Below are positions 46,729-61,860 of a stretch of 64,000 bases of DNA, in pieces. The number at the start of each line of letters is the position of its first letter. Within the stretch, counting starts at the first letter, position 1. The translations under genes and the position numbers were made by a program. This stretch comes from Hybos culiciformis (taxonomy: Eukaryota; Arthropoda; Insecta; Diptera; Hybotidae). The notes beneath the pieces are model-generated. The model saw only the letters and a list, made by a program, of their open reading frames with translations. It had not been told where the DNA came from and ran no database searches. The stretch spans positions 59,663,834 to 59,727,833 of the forward strand of contig OZ023273.1 of the NCBI GenBank assembly GCA_964007475.1. The letters run 5' to 3'.

Positions 46729-49700
46729 CACTTAAAAATATGCATAAAATATATATATCAGAAAATTTTTATTTCAGGAAGAAAAAATTTTTATTAGGCG
46801 GAAAACATAAAAATGTATCTTTTCTATAAAAGGAATATGAAAATATGAAATCATTATAAAATTAAAATTGATCCAAAATACGGGTGTTTACAAATCTTCG
46901 CATTTTCAGCTTTTAAGAAACTCAATTGAGGAGCCAAAATGTTCCTAATTGTTAGAACTTATGTTTGAATTTTGAAATTGAATCTGTGATGGTGATACTC
47001 ATAGAGGCAATTTCATTTTTATTTGAAATTATCTAACTCATTTATTATACTATACATAGTTATGCTTTAGACTTTGCGTGAAGGACCAAGAAATTTTCGT
47101 TTTCCATTTTAGTACCAAATAATTTTTTTAAGAAGGTGCAAGTTGATAATGGACTTGTAATGTGTGTTATGTATTTAAATATATTCACATAACCAAAAAA
47201 GATTACGGACTAATCAACAAATAAGCAAAGACTATCTCACTATAAACAATCTGTAAAATGTTGTGTTGTTCTTGATTATAGAATTTGTTGTGCCATTAAA
47301 TTAATATTTAATATTTGAATACAGGAACTTTCATTACTGTAGTGTCAGATAACTTTCTCTCCAAATTTAATGTAGGTGTGCCTTAGGCATAACATTATCT
47401 TAAAACAATCGTTTATTTTTAAGATTGCATATAATTTATATTTAGCGTTGAAATATTTTTGTATGTGTCAGAATTGTCAATCCACTTAACGATGCTATGC
47501 TAATAAGAAATAAAACATTAAAAAAAATGTTATTAAAAGTATCGCGGCAAAACTAAAAAAATAAAATTTATTCATAAATACATAAATAAACAATTATGTA
47601 TATTATTGTTAAAATGTACTACGTAAGTATATTCAAATTATAGATTTGCATGCGTTTACATACTTCCAAACAATAACTTGTTAAAAATGTCTACAATCAT
47701 TTTTTTGATAGATCTGGTTTAAGATAAAGAGATCTACCACTCCTTATTGCATTTTTTTTTCTCGAAACGATGATGGATGAAATAAAACCGAAATTTAAAA
47801 GAAAAAAATAAATAATTCTTATAAATAAAAATTGATATAAATATAAATATAAATAAAAAGATCTCTGTTCATAAGGCATAACATCAAAAGAAATGAATAT
47901 AGAAAATCCTGAACAAATTTTTAAATGTTGGTTTGGTTATAGTTAAGTTAAGTTTTTTTATTCAATTCAAACTATAAACATTGATCATTATTGGTTCTTA
48001 TTATTAATTATTATTAATACTCGTTGAAAAAGTTATGTACATTATTTAGTATTTTATGCTGCTTTACCTAACTATATAATAACTTTCTAGTGGAAAAATA
48101 TTATATTATAGATATAAATTAAAATCGGAGCACATATATAAATGCAACTTTAAGGCAAAGCGCCGCGTCGCGCCGCAATAATAAAAATTAAAAATAAATT
48201 TAATTTATCATAATCATAAACTATTTAATATTGGAACACTTAAAAAAATCATCTCGATTTTGGATTAGATTCTTACCGCTAAAATAATATTATAATTAAT
48301 ATTCCATCAGTGTTTTAAAATATGAAAAAAGTACATCATTTTTTTATACATATTTTTAACATAAACACATAATGGTTCCGCATATTCATTTTTATGACAT
48401 GTGGGTTTCAAGAAAGCGTCTTTGCAATTAAATTTCGTTTCACTTAAAAGAATTTCAAACTTTTTTCTTCTTTTCCTTTTTTTTTTTAAATATTTTAAGA
48501 GCGAAATATTTTAATGCAAATTAATTGGGAAGTACTTCATTAAAACAAAATATATATATAACGTTATATCAATTAATTGCAATTAAAAATAATTTTAATT
48601 TTATTAATTCTAATGAAAAGTGATTTTCTGATTTATCAGTGATGCTTTAAGATAACATGTCCAAATCATAATCGTCATAATTAATTTTAAAGGTCAGACA
48701 GACATATTCAAAGTACACACATATGTTAAACATTTACTAGAATGATATTTTAAAGAACTGTAGAAATAATCTATTCAATTATCGGTGTAGGGAAAAAAAC
48801 TAGTAGAAAAAATATACTTCAGGTTTAGGAATGAATTGCGGAGAGCTATAATATATACATAATAAACTTTAATTAAAAAGAGAAAAAATATATATAAAAG
48901 CATATAAAAGTAGCAGTGGAAAGGGTACTTCATTATCCACCAAACCAAGGAAAGCTTGAATTTATCTCATTTAATCATTAATAAACTAATCCAAAACGAA
49001 GGACGTTACTTCTTTAATATTTTCATTTATTCTTGAATTAGATACCAATTGGAACAGTTGGTAGTGTGAATAATATGGGCATAGTGTTAGCTAATAATAT
49101 TCTATATTTTGTAGAACATATAAAAGCTTTAATTTTTGAACCGAAAAAATTTTAATGAATTGTAGTTTAGGTTCTCATCTAAGTTGCAAACTGATGAAAC
49201 AATAACACTTTTATTATTATTTTCAACCTATGAGTTTTTGCAAGCAACTTCCGATTTGCAATCTATAAGAAGTCATTTACATTCAAAACACATAGTTTTC
49301 AAGCAATTTTCGAGAATGATTAAGATTATAAAATTGTGACTTATTCAGTGTAGTTAAACAAAGGTGAATTATATAGTCCTTCATATTTGATAGTGTGAAT
49401 TTTAAATAGAGTTTTAAAAAAATATTGACTTTTGTTGCACACAAGCATAAATTCATAATATTTTTGTGTGCTTCATAAACATTGCAGTTAATTGAAGCGC
49501 TTTCTCTCCAATTTGTTTTAAAATGATTTAAACAGAAAAATAATGGCCTCATTATTTTTGGCAATGAAAGATTTTAATTAAAAGTTGGCAGTAAAAAAAA
49601 AAAATTTTCCTTTTTTTTTATTATCTATTTAAAGAATATATTTAAATAAAACTTAATAATTGTAATTTATACAAATTGTGTGGAAAGAAAATTATTACAT

Positions 49701-52700
49701 CTTTCTTGTCTGAAATTAACTCTTCCGATTAAATTGAAATCAAAATAAAATTGGTGGGGGTAATTGACTATAAATCCTTTAGACACTCTTTTTGTTGTGC
49801 GCAAAATCTGCTAAAGTATGAAATTCTTTGAGTATGTACATACAAAATTATACATATGTGCCTAGTATTGTTTGAAACGAGGTCTCCGCCGCCGTGAATA
49901 AAAAAACACATAAAAAATTAAATTATTGAAGAAATTATTTTATATTTCCACACACTTAAGAATAAAAATTGGCTCATTTTGAAAAAAAAAAAAATGATTC
50001 AAGATCCATTTTGAAAGTATAAGACATATTAATTTATAGTTAGCACATTTTTCAGGTTGTTTTCACACACAGTCAATTTGCAATGCAAACTAGAAAAATA
50101 AGTAGAAATATTAAAAAAAAAAAAAAAAACCTTCAATTTTATACATTAATTTTATTTTACAGAGATTTTAAATCTTTTTGAATTTTCCTATATCTGTACC
50201 GGTTTCTATTTCATGAAAACTGTGATGAAAATTTTTTTTTTGATTCGAATTTTAAATATTTTTTGTTGTTAGTGATGTCGGCTTAAATTATTTTTCTGAA
50301 TTCTATTCTAGTTTCCAAACATTTAAAATTTATTTCAATTTTATAATATTTTAACGTCGCGACGGTACGTTTTATTCGGATAAAGAATCCGTGTTTGGCA
50401 TGTTTCGGTTCTTAAATTAAATTTACGAATAACTATAATACATTTATGCTAAATATATTTTTAGCAAATAATTAATCCGCTTTTCTGTTAAAATTTACAA
50501 AAAAAAATTAAGCTGCAAAGCTAAAACGTATTCCCATAGTAATCAAAATTATAGTTGAAAATTATACTCCGTTAGTAATCATCTATAGTTGCAGGAAAAT
50601 ATTCATATTTGTTTTTAAATCAAATGTTATGCTATATACTGCACAAATCACTTTGAACGGTTTGTATAAAAATGAGCCCAATTGTACTTTAAAATTAATT
50701 AATTATTTTTAAAATTACCTCATATCAGCACTTACTATCAGTATCTTTCGGACATTTAAAGATACATATATCTTTGGAAATATAATATACTTATAAATAA
50801 CTATTATAAGTCTCAAAAATATTTATTTCGAAATATTTGTTTAAAATATAACAATCAGAAAATAGATAAAAGTTATTACCAAATCACTATTACATCAAGA
50901 AAAAGGATTTTTTCCAATAACCGAATGGAAATCAAGTACACGTATGTGCTTGTGCATACATTCAGATACTTCTGGGTTGTTCCATTTTCATAGGAAAAAA
51001 ATTGTTTGTAAATACAACATAATTGCTTTTTTTTTTTGCAAGTTTTTAAATAATTTAATGTTAAAAAAATTTATTTTATTTTAAATAGATACAATTTTCT
51101 AATAATTTAGCTTTAAGATTTTTACATAATAAATAAAAAAAATTATTATAATTGTTAATTAGACTAGAAGAAGAAGCCAAAATAAATATCTTATCGCAAC
51201 CATCAATCTTAATTACATTTTATTATTATGAATTTTTAGCTTGTCAAAATATATGAGCAAAAATGTGAATTTAAAAAATAAAAAAAAAATATATAAATAT
51301 AATTTCTTGATTTAGTTTTTCACTTCTTAATTATGCAGCAAGCAATAATTAAAAAAAAAAAAAAATTGTGTATAAAAATTAAACATTTTATTAAAGTTAT
51401 TAAAATTTGAAATTATGCCAAATTTTTAAGTATACACGAATACAAAAGATTTTTAAATTTTCCTTCAATTGTCTGTTTTAAGCTCAATAAATAATTAAGT
51501 TTAATATGCGGGATACGCATGCATATAATATTATATAATTATTTATATAAGCCCTGTAGGTACTGTGTCAAAAAATGTTTGTTTACATTTTACATTTTAT
51601 TTTTTAAGATAAAATACATATTGAGAAAATACATCTTGAGAAAATATTATTTTCCTAAAATTTACAGAAAATTATCAATAATGCCATAAACTTGTATTGT
51701 ATCAAATTCCTGTCCTATGAGAGTTGAGCTCACGATATGTAATAGGATAATGATAATATCATTACACCATGACAGTAGATATACTTAAAAATAACCTGCA
51801 CATGAATTGAGAATTTTTTTTCACATTTATTGCAATAATAAAAATTTTTCCGTACATCTGATTTCAAATCCATGCCATGCCAGTACGATTGGTTGAAAAA
51901 GAGATATTATGACATTTGGTTGATTTGTAGTCGTCGCTGACGGCAGTGTTTATAATAAAATTACAATATACAACGACTATTAGTAATTTTTTACCCCATC
52001 CTTTTAACAAAAAAAAAAAGGAAATCATTATTTTTTTTTTCAATAAAAATCTAATAACTAAAAATATATTCAAAGAAATTAATAAACCATATAAAAATTA
52101 TTAAGATGTAATGATGTTGAATATATACAAACAACGATACCATATGACTTAATTTTTTTATAAATGGCATATTTTATTTTCAAAACTATTAAGTGATTTG
52201 ATAAAAAAAAAAAATTCTCACAAATTTAATAACTCATTAAACCACAAAAAAGAATAATAATTCGTTTCAATAATTTTTTATCATATTTAAAGGATGATTA
52301 TTTCAAAATTATTGAAAATTTATCTTTAATTTAAAAAAAAAAAAAAGAAGAAGAAATTCAAATCATGCATATGTTATTCTGAAAAATATTTGACGGGTGG
52401 TGGTAGTCATTTAAAAAATTATAGTTAATTTAACAGTTAATAAACATTGTAAATTATTTTCATTTCAACGTTAATTTATATTTCAAATAACTCTAGCCAC
52501 ACTTTGGATTATTTAAAAATTTTGTTGCGATCTAAATTACAGTTTTGTACTTATTAATATTAAGTAAACGAGTTCTGTACTAACCTTTATCCAGATCAAG
52601 ACTTAGTACAATAATTTAGAAATAAAAATAAACGACGCGCGATGATGCACCTATTAAAATCTGCAAATTTCTGTAAAGTGAGTTTAAAAATCTTAATAAA

Positions 52701-54062
52701 CTGAAACTATTAAAAATTAACTCTGATCTTTTGTATGTTTTTATTTTATAACGAAATATTAGTCTATGTTCTACCCACACTGCTGCTAACTCAATATAAC
52801 CAAACATCCTTTATATCCAAAATACATCTAAACGCTTAGAAATATTTTCCTAAATAAAATAAAACCAATAATAAAGTTACATAACTTTCAACCATATTTT
52901 ATTCTATTTCACAATTCATTACAAAATTTGTTAATTACAATCACCGAAAAAAAAAAACGTTAACCATCAAGCAATCACAATAACTAACAAACCAGCATCA
53001 ATGTCATTAAATTACTTAAGTTCAACAAAAAAAAAAAAGGAAAAAAAGAACAAAATCTTTTTAATATTTTACCGCCGTGCTGCCAGAACTTTATTACAGT
53101 CTTTAAAGTGTTTTTAATGGTGTTGCAAAAATATAATTTGTTAGGCAAAAAAACCACCCAAGTGTCGGCATCCTTTGAAGTTTTGATTTTTTTTTTTGTT
53201 TATATTATAATTTTGCACTAAATTTGTATTTTGAATGTTCAATGTTTTAATGTACTTTTTGAGAAATATGATGTTCAATTAAAAATGATAAAAAGGCATC
53301 AGAATTTAATCTCCATAAAAAATATTGTAAAGAGCGAAAAATCAAATTTAAATTTATAAAAAAAAAAATTATTCATTTTCAATTTTTTTGATAAAATTTA
53401 TACATATTAGATTATAGGTTTACTATTTTAAATCTTTGTTAAATTTTATTATTCCTGTAGTTAAAATTCTGAAATATTTATGTGGGTTTAATTTATTTTA
53501 AATTTAAACAAACATGTTTCCACCAGATATACACTGGTTAATTTGAAAGAGAAACGAAAACGTTTTTATTAATTACCAATACCTACCAATGGTAAAACAA
53601 AGTTCATTGTTTACGGTTGTTCAATGATGAAATCGTCCAAGGAAGTTTGGATTCCTGAAGGAGTGTCTCACGTCCGTCTTGACATCATCTAATGATCTAA
53701 TAAATAACTATTAAACTGTCAACAAAACACAAATCACATATTGATAAAATTTGAAACTAAAAAACTAAAATTTTTATTTAAAAGTCTAGATTTTGCGTTT
53801 GTATAAAATTATTATTTCCAAACCTTAATAGAGCAAATATAACGTGTCCAAACTAATTTTGCGAAGCGTATTGCTATGGAGTTCATTAGTTATTTTTTTA
53901 TTACATTTCAGGTTTAAAGCAATTACTCTTAAAGGAAAAGGTAAAATAATAAATTATACCTATTTTTTAATTATTCTGCCAAACAATCGTGATTTTACTG
54001 ATTATAAATAAAAAAATCTAAATTTTATTTAGAATTACAAAAAAAGCACAAACACTTGAACA
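46729..54062. other. non-coding A+T-rich DNA
   Basis: More than 7 kb without a supported gene or element. Frames at 47697-47879, 49283-49564, 51864-52073 and 52616-52807 (all minus) lack recognisable domains. Confidence 0.6.
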
Positions 54063-54111
54063 GGACATACTACACAAATTTCGAACTGGACATACTACAC
54101 AAATTTCGAAC
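54063..54111. repeat. tandem duplication, two 25-bp copies
   Basis: GGACATACTACACAAATTTC followed by GAACT is repeated back to back at 54063 and 54088, nearly perfectly. Confidence 0.9.
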
Positions 54112-57100
54112 CGAAAGATACTTTATATATAATATGTATTGTATATACTCCACTATGAACGAGACCAATTCGAGCGGTTTGTTGAATCGTCGTGATGTTG
54201 AAGAAAGTTAGAGAGAAGTTATTCACTTGGCAAAAAAAAAGAAGAGAACTATGTTCAAGTATTTCTTCGTTCTTTGGACACATCAAATGGTTTGAATGAA
54301 TCCTTTCGCGTGTTGAATATTTGGATTAATTAGTTTCCAATATAGTTTGAATAATTTTAAAAAAAATTTAAAATAAAGTTTAAGAAATTAATAAAAATAA
54401 ATAAAAAAAAAAGTTTTATGTTACACAATTTTAGTATTTAATAAAAACTAAAAACTAAAACTAAAAAGTAGAAAATCAGCTAAGTATAATCCAAGAAAAA
54501 ATTTTATGTTACGTGAGAGTTATACTAGCTGAAAAATTCAGCAAGATTAATTATTATTGGGTTTGTGTTTTATTTGTGGCTATAGTGAAGATTTTAATTT
54601 GGGAGTTAGATTCATTATTTTTTCTGTAAAAAAAAAATTGTTTTTAAAATATTTATTAACAAAATTTTATTATTCTTTTCGTTTTTTTTTCTCTGTTTTG
54701 TTTTTAGTACATATTTAAATAACAAAATTGTATAACTTAAGATTTATATTTTTTCATTTAAAACTTTATAGCTTCTGACTGTGTAGCATAAGTGGTGTAA
54801 TCTAAGACTGTTTAATTGAGAAATCTTTCTTTTTAATTACACATTTAGTTTCATTTATTATAATCCGAAATCTATTTATCAAAATTTATTTTTAGGCCAC
54901 TTGTCCAATTCCTGAACTAAACTGAAAATCATTTTTTAAAATCCACTAATACTTATTCTAATTTAAAATTATAAAACCCAATTAATCAGTAATATTGTTT
55001 TATTTTCTGTGCTGCTGAACGTATACATACGAGAATATAGTGAAAGTGAATTTTGCAATTAACTTTTCTTAATTCTTTTTCTATAATATTCAGGGATCAC
55101 AATATCATACAATTATATTATTAACACTTATTTTCGAATATTTATAAAATTATATATTTATTTATTGAAATCTAAAAATTTAAATATATATTTATTTTCT
55201 ACTGTTAAAAACAGAAATCTGTAGAGTGTAGATTTATTATAAGCAAAATGAAACCTTTAGGTTTGTCAAAGATAAAAAAGAACTTAAAATGGAAATTCAT
55301 ATTTTGGTAATAAATATTGAATCGATTTTTAGTTCCAGCACCGAATTTTTTTTATTTGATTAAATTTGATACAACGCAATAATCTTAGTATTTGATTTTG
55401 AAAATTGAATAAATTCTCTAGGAAAAATTATCACATTGGTACGAAGAAAAAGCCAATTAAATCATTGCTAGTTGAAAAGACTAAGATTGATACAAATTAT
55501 TCATGCTGTTATAAATTATTGAAAAAGACACTATTGTAAGCAAATTCAGATCTATATCGTTGAAGTTTTCCATACCTTAATTAAATTTTACTCTAGCAGG
55601 TAATTTTAGCTTAAGTGATACAACTTCCCTTAATTAATTGAATGGCATATTTCTATTGTTAATAATAACAACTAATAACTTATTTATAATAAAGTATAAA
55701 TGTTGTTACTTAATGTTATGTTACTAACAGAAAACATAAATAGTTTGTATGAAATAATTGTTTAAGAAATTAATTTAAATAAATAAATAATGAAACTAAA
55801 AAAAAATTTAATTAAATTAAACAGACAAAAAAATAAATATATAATATACTAGATGCTTAGGTTTAGTTTCATTTGCTTTTAATTGATAATGAAAATTGTG
55901 TATGAAAGTGAATATTCTGATTCTGTTAAATAAAACGGGTGTATTTCCCTTTCGGGATCAATTAAAAATAATTATTGAACACAATTTTTTTCTGTGAATG
56001 ATGATTTTAGTTTATGTCCACAAAACAAGCCTTTCGATAAATATCGAGAACAAATGTATCAATATCAAAAAATATCGGTTTCAAAACTATCGATATATAA
56101 GTATAATATATCGATATGAGTACTTGAAAATTGTTTACATGAAAATATTAAAATGTTCACAAAAATTAAGAAAAGTCGAACAAAAAAATACGAACTACTT
56201 AGAAACCAATAAAATTAGATACGCAAAAATGAATTTGGACACAAAAATGAAAAATGAGATAACCCCCATCCAAAAAAAAAGAGGGAAATGAGATTACACC
56301 CAATTTTTAAAATAAACATCGTTCAAATGAATTTAGGATCCAAAATGAAAGTTAACTTACTTCCAAAATAAATAAATGTGCCAAAATACAACAAAATCCA
56401 GAAATGGAATCTTCATCGAAAAAAAATTAATAAATTTATCATTCAGTATTACCGCACAGCCTAGAACCTTCAATATTTATTCCAATATGGCTAGACCCTT
56501 CAATATTTACACAGAGATTTCTTATATGACGAAAATGCTAAAAAAAAAAAGGATTTTGATAGTTCAATCCTAAAAGATTCAAATGCAAAGTTCTCTATGA
56601 AACTGGCTTTCATTTATTTTTAACTTAAGGACCGTCGTTCTTCCAAGTTTATTTCGCTCAGATTATAATTAAGTCTTAAGAGAAAACTCCAACGCCGATC
56701 GGAGTGGTTTTAGGGAAGACTATTTTTTAGTTTTTAAAAAATTTTATGGGTTCCTTTTTGTATGAAGAACAATTTGGTGGCCCAAACTTATTTTTTTAAG
56801 AAGTGGAATAGTTTGTTTTTAATTTCATACGACACTATCTGTGTACGTCCATAATTATGTAATTTATATTTTAATTTTCGATTAATTTTCTTCGTACTCG
56901 TAGGTATAAAATAGAAGTTCTAAATATAGAATTTATGTAAAAATTTTTAAATCACTTTTTCCAGTAGTCATATTAATTCTTTTCAACATTTTAGTTTTTA
57001 AAGTTTTTTTCAGGATCCAACATTCTTTTTAAAACATGTTTTGTCTGCAGAACAATACAATATCTTAGTCTTGCGCTGCGTTGCGCCTTACCGAGCTGAG

Positions 57101-60049
57101 TAAAGTATTCTTTAAATATGTGCCTACCCATATTTATAAATTAAATAATTTTTTTTTTTCAAAATTTTCTAAGTGTACTATCAAATTATATTACATCATA
57201 ATTTTTTTTTGTTTGTATTTTTTTTATCCTTTATTTCATGTTAAATTTAATAAAGTTCCTATAAGTATATACGTTCATGAATAATTTTATGGTAATTTGA
57301 TTTAGTTGATGCGTTTATTAATGAATTTATTAAAAAGGGTTTGTTTCAATCAATAACAGTATTGCATCATACCAAAAGGGTAAGAAAAGTTTATCCTGAA
57401 ACCCGGAATAATTCGTTACTTAACTATTTATAGACATTGCATCCTAAATTTGTTCAAGCAATTTACTTTTTATTTTTTTCATCGAATTACTTTCAGACAT
57501 TAATTGATTTGTTCAATATCCAAAAACTAAATTCTTTCAATCTTAGAATTAATTTCTAATTCTTTAACCAGCTTGTATGTAAGTTTAGATATAAATTCCT
57601 AAATTATTATTGATTAAAAACTTGAACAAGAAGAAATTTGAACCTTTTGATAACTCAAACAAATTGATAAAAAATTTAGATAAATTATAACAAAATCCAT
57701 TAGTGGATATGCAGTTAAAGAAGGAGAAAGGAACTGAATTCTCGCTACATTAAAATGACTAGAACTACAAATTGATACAACACTCGAAATATAATATAGA
57801 TTTTAAATAATTCTAATCAACAGGTAGAATCTTCTTTAACTCCATCATGTCAAAAGGCAGTTTTTAGCTGATTTTAATAATTACAAAATTATTGATTATT
57901 TTTGGAACCCAATAATAATACGTAACATTATAATAATATAATAATATAAAAACACAATAAAAAAAAACTGTTCATAAATATATATGAATTTAAAAAAAAA
58001 AATTATAACTAATTTAGATGTCTGCATTTGGATAATATTGTTATTTCTCTTGGGGAAAGAATTAATTTTCTATGGCTAAATATAGTACATGGAAGAAATT
58101 TATCTACTTATGTCTATTATTAAATTTAATTAGGAATTTTGTTTTAAGGAAACATCGTTAAATTTTAGTTCAAATATTCGCTTTAGAAAAATTTTAATAT
58201 CATATGAATAGCAGCGGCAGTATATATATTTTTTTAAATATTTTAATAGCTTTTTGCCGCATTTCCATACACTGTTTAAAAATCAGTTAGACTTGTTTAA
58301 AATTTTAGTTTTTTGTATTGAAAATATATATAAGTAATAATAATTTTTTCAAATATGCGTAAAAATATATTAGCAATTGTGTAAGATTCTGAATTACAAT
58401 ATTTTTATTCTTTGTTGCATGTGATCAAAGAATTCTATATAATTATTTAAAATATAGTTAGAACTATTATCTTTCGAAAAATTAAAGGTTGAAAATAAGA
58501 ATTAATCTCGATTATACTTGCAAATATTTTTAATTCTTTTTCTAAAATTTCTACATACATGGACTCATTATCACATTTGTCAAATCAAAATGTTTCACTT
58601 TAAATTAAAATTTTAATTAGAATCTAACGCAAATTTTTATACAGATATGACTTAATTTTTTTGATTAATTAGTGCAACAATATTCAACGCTATCTTAAAT
58701 ATTAACAGGATACAATTTTACATATTATTTAATTTTAAGCATTTAATAAAAAATCTCCAATTTTCTCGTACTAGTTCGTAAGACTTCTTTAAGCCATTTA
58801 TTGAATTTTTAATAAATTTTTTAAGAGTGCGAAACCAATGAGGAAAATAAATCTATATAATATAAATATAATAGAAGAAATTAAATTTATCATGAAATGA
58901 AATTTACTGCAGCAATAATAATGGAATTACATAGCAATAAACATTTAAATAGTAGTTCATTTTTATTTTTATTTCAATATAAAGTGTATTATAATTTTTA
59001 CTCATTGCTCTATTCATCTTATGCCAATTTATTTTAAACATTCAGTCAATAATTTGATGAACTGTAAGTCATACAAAAATTTAATATACTTAAATACCTA
59101 CTACTACAGATTTAATTATTTAATATTTTTTAAATATATTATTATAAAAATTAAATAATGTTTTTTTTTTAATTTGAATACCTCATCCAATTATTTAGAG
59201 TTATATATTTTATAAAAAGAAAAACATAATGTAGATGGCTTATCGCTTTTAATGCTATTATACTAAGTGAAATTGTCCTTAATTTTCCGCTTTGTAACTT
59301 TTTATGCTTTTTTTTTAACCGATAAATTTTTTATACAATATTATAATATGTACATATAATATAATATAATAATATTTTTAAATATAGAAATCAGTAATCA
59401 AAACTCCGACTTTCAAACGAAATACTTTACTTAGTAGATTGACATGTTCCTTTATATAGTTCGAACTTTGATATTATATTGAACTCTAATTTTTTAAGTA
59501 CTTAAATTACAGTGTTGTGAAATTTTTAGACTTGTATAAGTTGAATGAAGAAAATGTTTTTAAAGAAATTTTAGTAACAATAAAGGAAATTCGATTATTT
59601 ATTTATTCAGTTAATTTCATTTATTTAATTTTTTTAATTTACTGTGAATATGATTTTTTTTCAATATTTATAATTTTATAAATGGTGTTTCTAGAAATTT
59701 CATTTAAATTTATATACAATACAATATATATTTAGTTGACCTTTTGAGACATATTTATGAAAATTTAATTTAAATGGATAACGTAATTAATTAGTAATAA
59801 GAATGTATAATTTATTATTTATAAAAGAAAAAAAATATAAGGTACAATACTATATATAACTATAATTATAATAAAATGTTTTTACATATTTGTACAGCAT
59901 TTGATAAAATTTGGGAGTTGATTATATATAAGTTGTATAGGGGTTAGTTCGAATGATTTTAGTCTTTTTATACTTAGTCTTAACTTAACTCATAGATAAA
60001 TTTAGAAAGCTTTTATTTATTGTATTTCAATTGTGTACACTTTTACCTA
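54112..60049. other. non-coding A+T-rich DNA
   Basis: No supported gene. Frames at 55998-56291 and 56376-56573 (+) are lysine-rich and overlap ATCGATA-type words near 56030-56120. Nothing else stands out. Confidence 0.6.
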
Positions 60050-60156
60050 GTTTACATGGAGAATTGAAACATGTATACAGTGCTTGATTTGAAATAGAGT
60101 TAACCTGAATAAGCCCAAGAAATTCGCTCGGTTAAGTTAACTCTTTCCATGTAAAC
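60050..60156. repeat. nested inverted repeat (GTTTACATGGA / TCCATGTAAAC)
   Basis: GTTTACATGGA at 60050-60060 is exactly reversed at 60146-60156, and GAGTTAAC / GTTAACTC nest inside. It resembles the end of a small DNA transposon. It abuts the open frame at 60137-60355. Confidence 0.5.
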
Positions 60157-60355
60157 GGTTAACCCTGTTAAAAATAAGCAACAGCTGTTGTTTTCTTTGT
60201 TTTTTGTTCTCAGTTCGAGCACAGGCATTTTCGACTACATCATGTAACAGTTGACATCTTTTCAACCATACTTTTAACTCAACCACGGTTGGGATATCAT
60301 CTAAACTAGGTATTTGTCTTGTTTCGGTACGTATTTGATTTAATTGATTTTTCAT
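60137..60355 (-). CDS. unidentified short open frame, possibly a gene or transposon fragment
   Basis: The frame encodes 72 residues with a composition unlike the low-complexity frames elsewhere: charged, helix-prone, with DDIPTVVELKVWLKRCQLL and ENKKQRKQQLLLIF. The DNA is less A+T-rich than its surroundings. I do not recognise a family. It may be an exon, a relic of a transposon protein linked to the adjoining inverted repeat, or chance. The last residues (FNRVNRLHGKS) fall within the repeat and are unlikely to be native. No promoter or matching exon was found. Confidence 0.22.
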   Translation of the reverse strand: MKNQLNQIRTETRQIPSLDDIPTVVELKVWLKRCQLLHDVVENACARTENKKQRKQQLLLIFNRVNRLHGKS

Positions 60356-60677
60356 GCACTTTGTAAATTAGTTTTAATTTTTCAATAATTTTATTATTTG
60401 GTTAATTTGGTGTTTTATTTGTATAATTCAATGGGGGGTAAATATGTTTTTTTTTTGGTAAGATAACTTTCCATATTTTTATAAATCATTGATTACATTG
60501 TGATTGATACCATACATACAATATCGTATTTAATTCTATAGCGATATGGTCATTAAAAATAGGTTTGCAGTTTTTTCTGTTTATCCATAAATTCTCTTGA
60601 TTGCTCAAGTTAATGGACTGATGTTTATTATGCTTGACTTTCTTGGTGGGATTCTCCAGTCAAATGATTGTCTATAT

Positions 60678-60945
60678 CAGTGTTTCTCAAACTATGTTCC
60701 GCGAATAAATTTTGGAGGTTCCGTGAGAAATTCCATACCAGTTTTTTCAAATAAATATCTGGAAGGCTATAAAAGTTCCCGCATATGAAATTTTTCTTTT
60801 TATAAATTGCCTAAAATAATCTCATCCCGTTTATTTGATCGACAAATGCATCAAAAAGGGTTCTGCGATTATTTTCAAAAGGGTTCCGCGAAAACGAAAA
60901 TAAATTGATAGGGTTCCGTAGTGCCAAACATTTTGAGAAACACTG
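60678..60945. mobile_element. short hAT-type MITE, 268 bp, with perfect 8-bp target duplication
   Basis: GTCTATAT flanks both ends (60670-60677 and 60946-60953). The left end CAGTGTTTCTCAAACT mirrors the right end TTTTGAGAAACACTG. GGTTCCG/GTTCCGCG motifs recur inside both ends, as in many hAT elements. It is too short to code; the 63-residue frame across its left edge is incidental. Confidence 0.92.
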
Positions 60946-61094
60946 GTCTATATTATAATGCCAAGATATAAAAAACTAATTTTTACGAAATTAAATAAAT
61001 TGATCTATTTTCCTTTTGCAATATTCGAAAAACGACTTAAAATACGTTAGCTTCTCTGTTTGAAGTTTTTTGAAGTGAAACTTCTTTATACGGC

Positions 61095-61478
61095 GTTCAA
61101 ACAGGCCCAAAATTATATAGTTTAAGCTTAAACTAGTGTAGTTTTGGTTTCTACCATACAAAATTTCTGTAGTTAGTTACACCAGTTTAAGCTAAAACTA
61201 CTTATTAACACTAGAAAATGAAAGCAGTAAGCAAAAGTGAAATCAATTATTTGTAATAAATCATAGCATAATCTACGTAATATGGTCGGGCAAAATAAAA
61301 TATGTGGTGAAAAACTAAAAAAAATTTCTACTCATACAAAAAAATCATAATAAAAAATATAAACAATAACAAAAAAATTTTTAGTTGACAAAATAACACT
61401 AGTTTAATTTTATTTTATGTTTGAACGGTTTGCTTAAACTATAAAATTTTATAGTTTAAATTTTGATATTTGAACATG
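61095..61478. mobile_element. possible MITE with complex inverted ends
   Basis: GTTCAAACA...TTAAACTAGTGT (61095-61139) is mirrored by AACACTAGTTTAA...TGTTTGAAC (61395-61425), and a second GAAC end with ATAGTTTAAA repeats follows to about 61478. The interior is A+T-rich. Ends and target duplication are unclear. Confidence 0.4.
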
Positions 61479-61860
61479 ATATTAGAGGCATTGTGATTGA
61501 GAGTAAGTGTCAAAAATGCCTCGATTATTGTCAAAAAAAAGGCAAAAAAAAAAGAAAAAATTTATGTGTCAGCTGATGATAAAAGCGACAGCCGCTAGCA
61601 ACTTAATGAAGCTTATCAGCGCAATAACCTACTCTATATTGGCTCAGAATAAAAGTCGAAAATACTATTTTTTGTTTTCGATTGAAAGGGAAATTTATTT
61701 TAAACAATAATAAAAAAAATATTTCATTTATTAATTATTAGTGTTAATTTTCAAAAAGTTTTTGGAATACAAATATGTATTCTGAATAAAAATGTTCCAC
61801 ATGCATCTATTTTGTAGATAATTTATTTTTGATATTAATTTTTCTTAATGTAACTTTTAG

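Noticed and set aside
55998..56573. Lysine-rich + strand frames
   Set aside because: Composition follows the A-rich DNA; no motif and no splice or start context.
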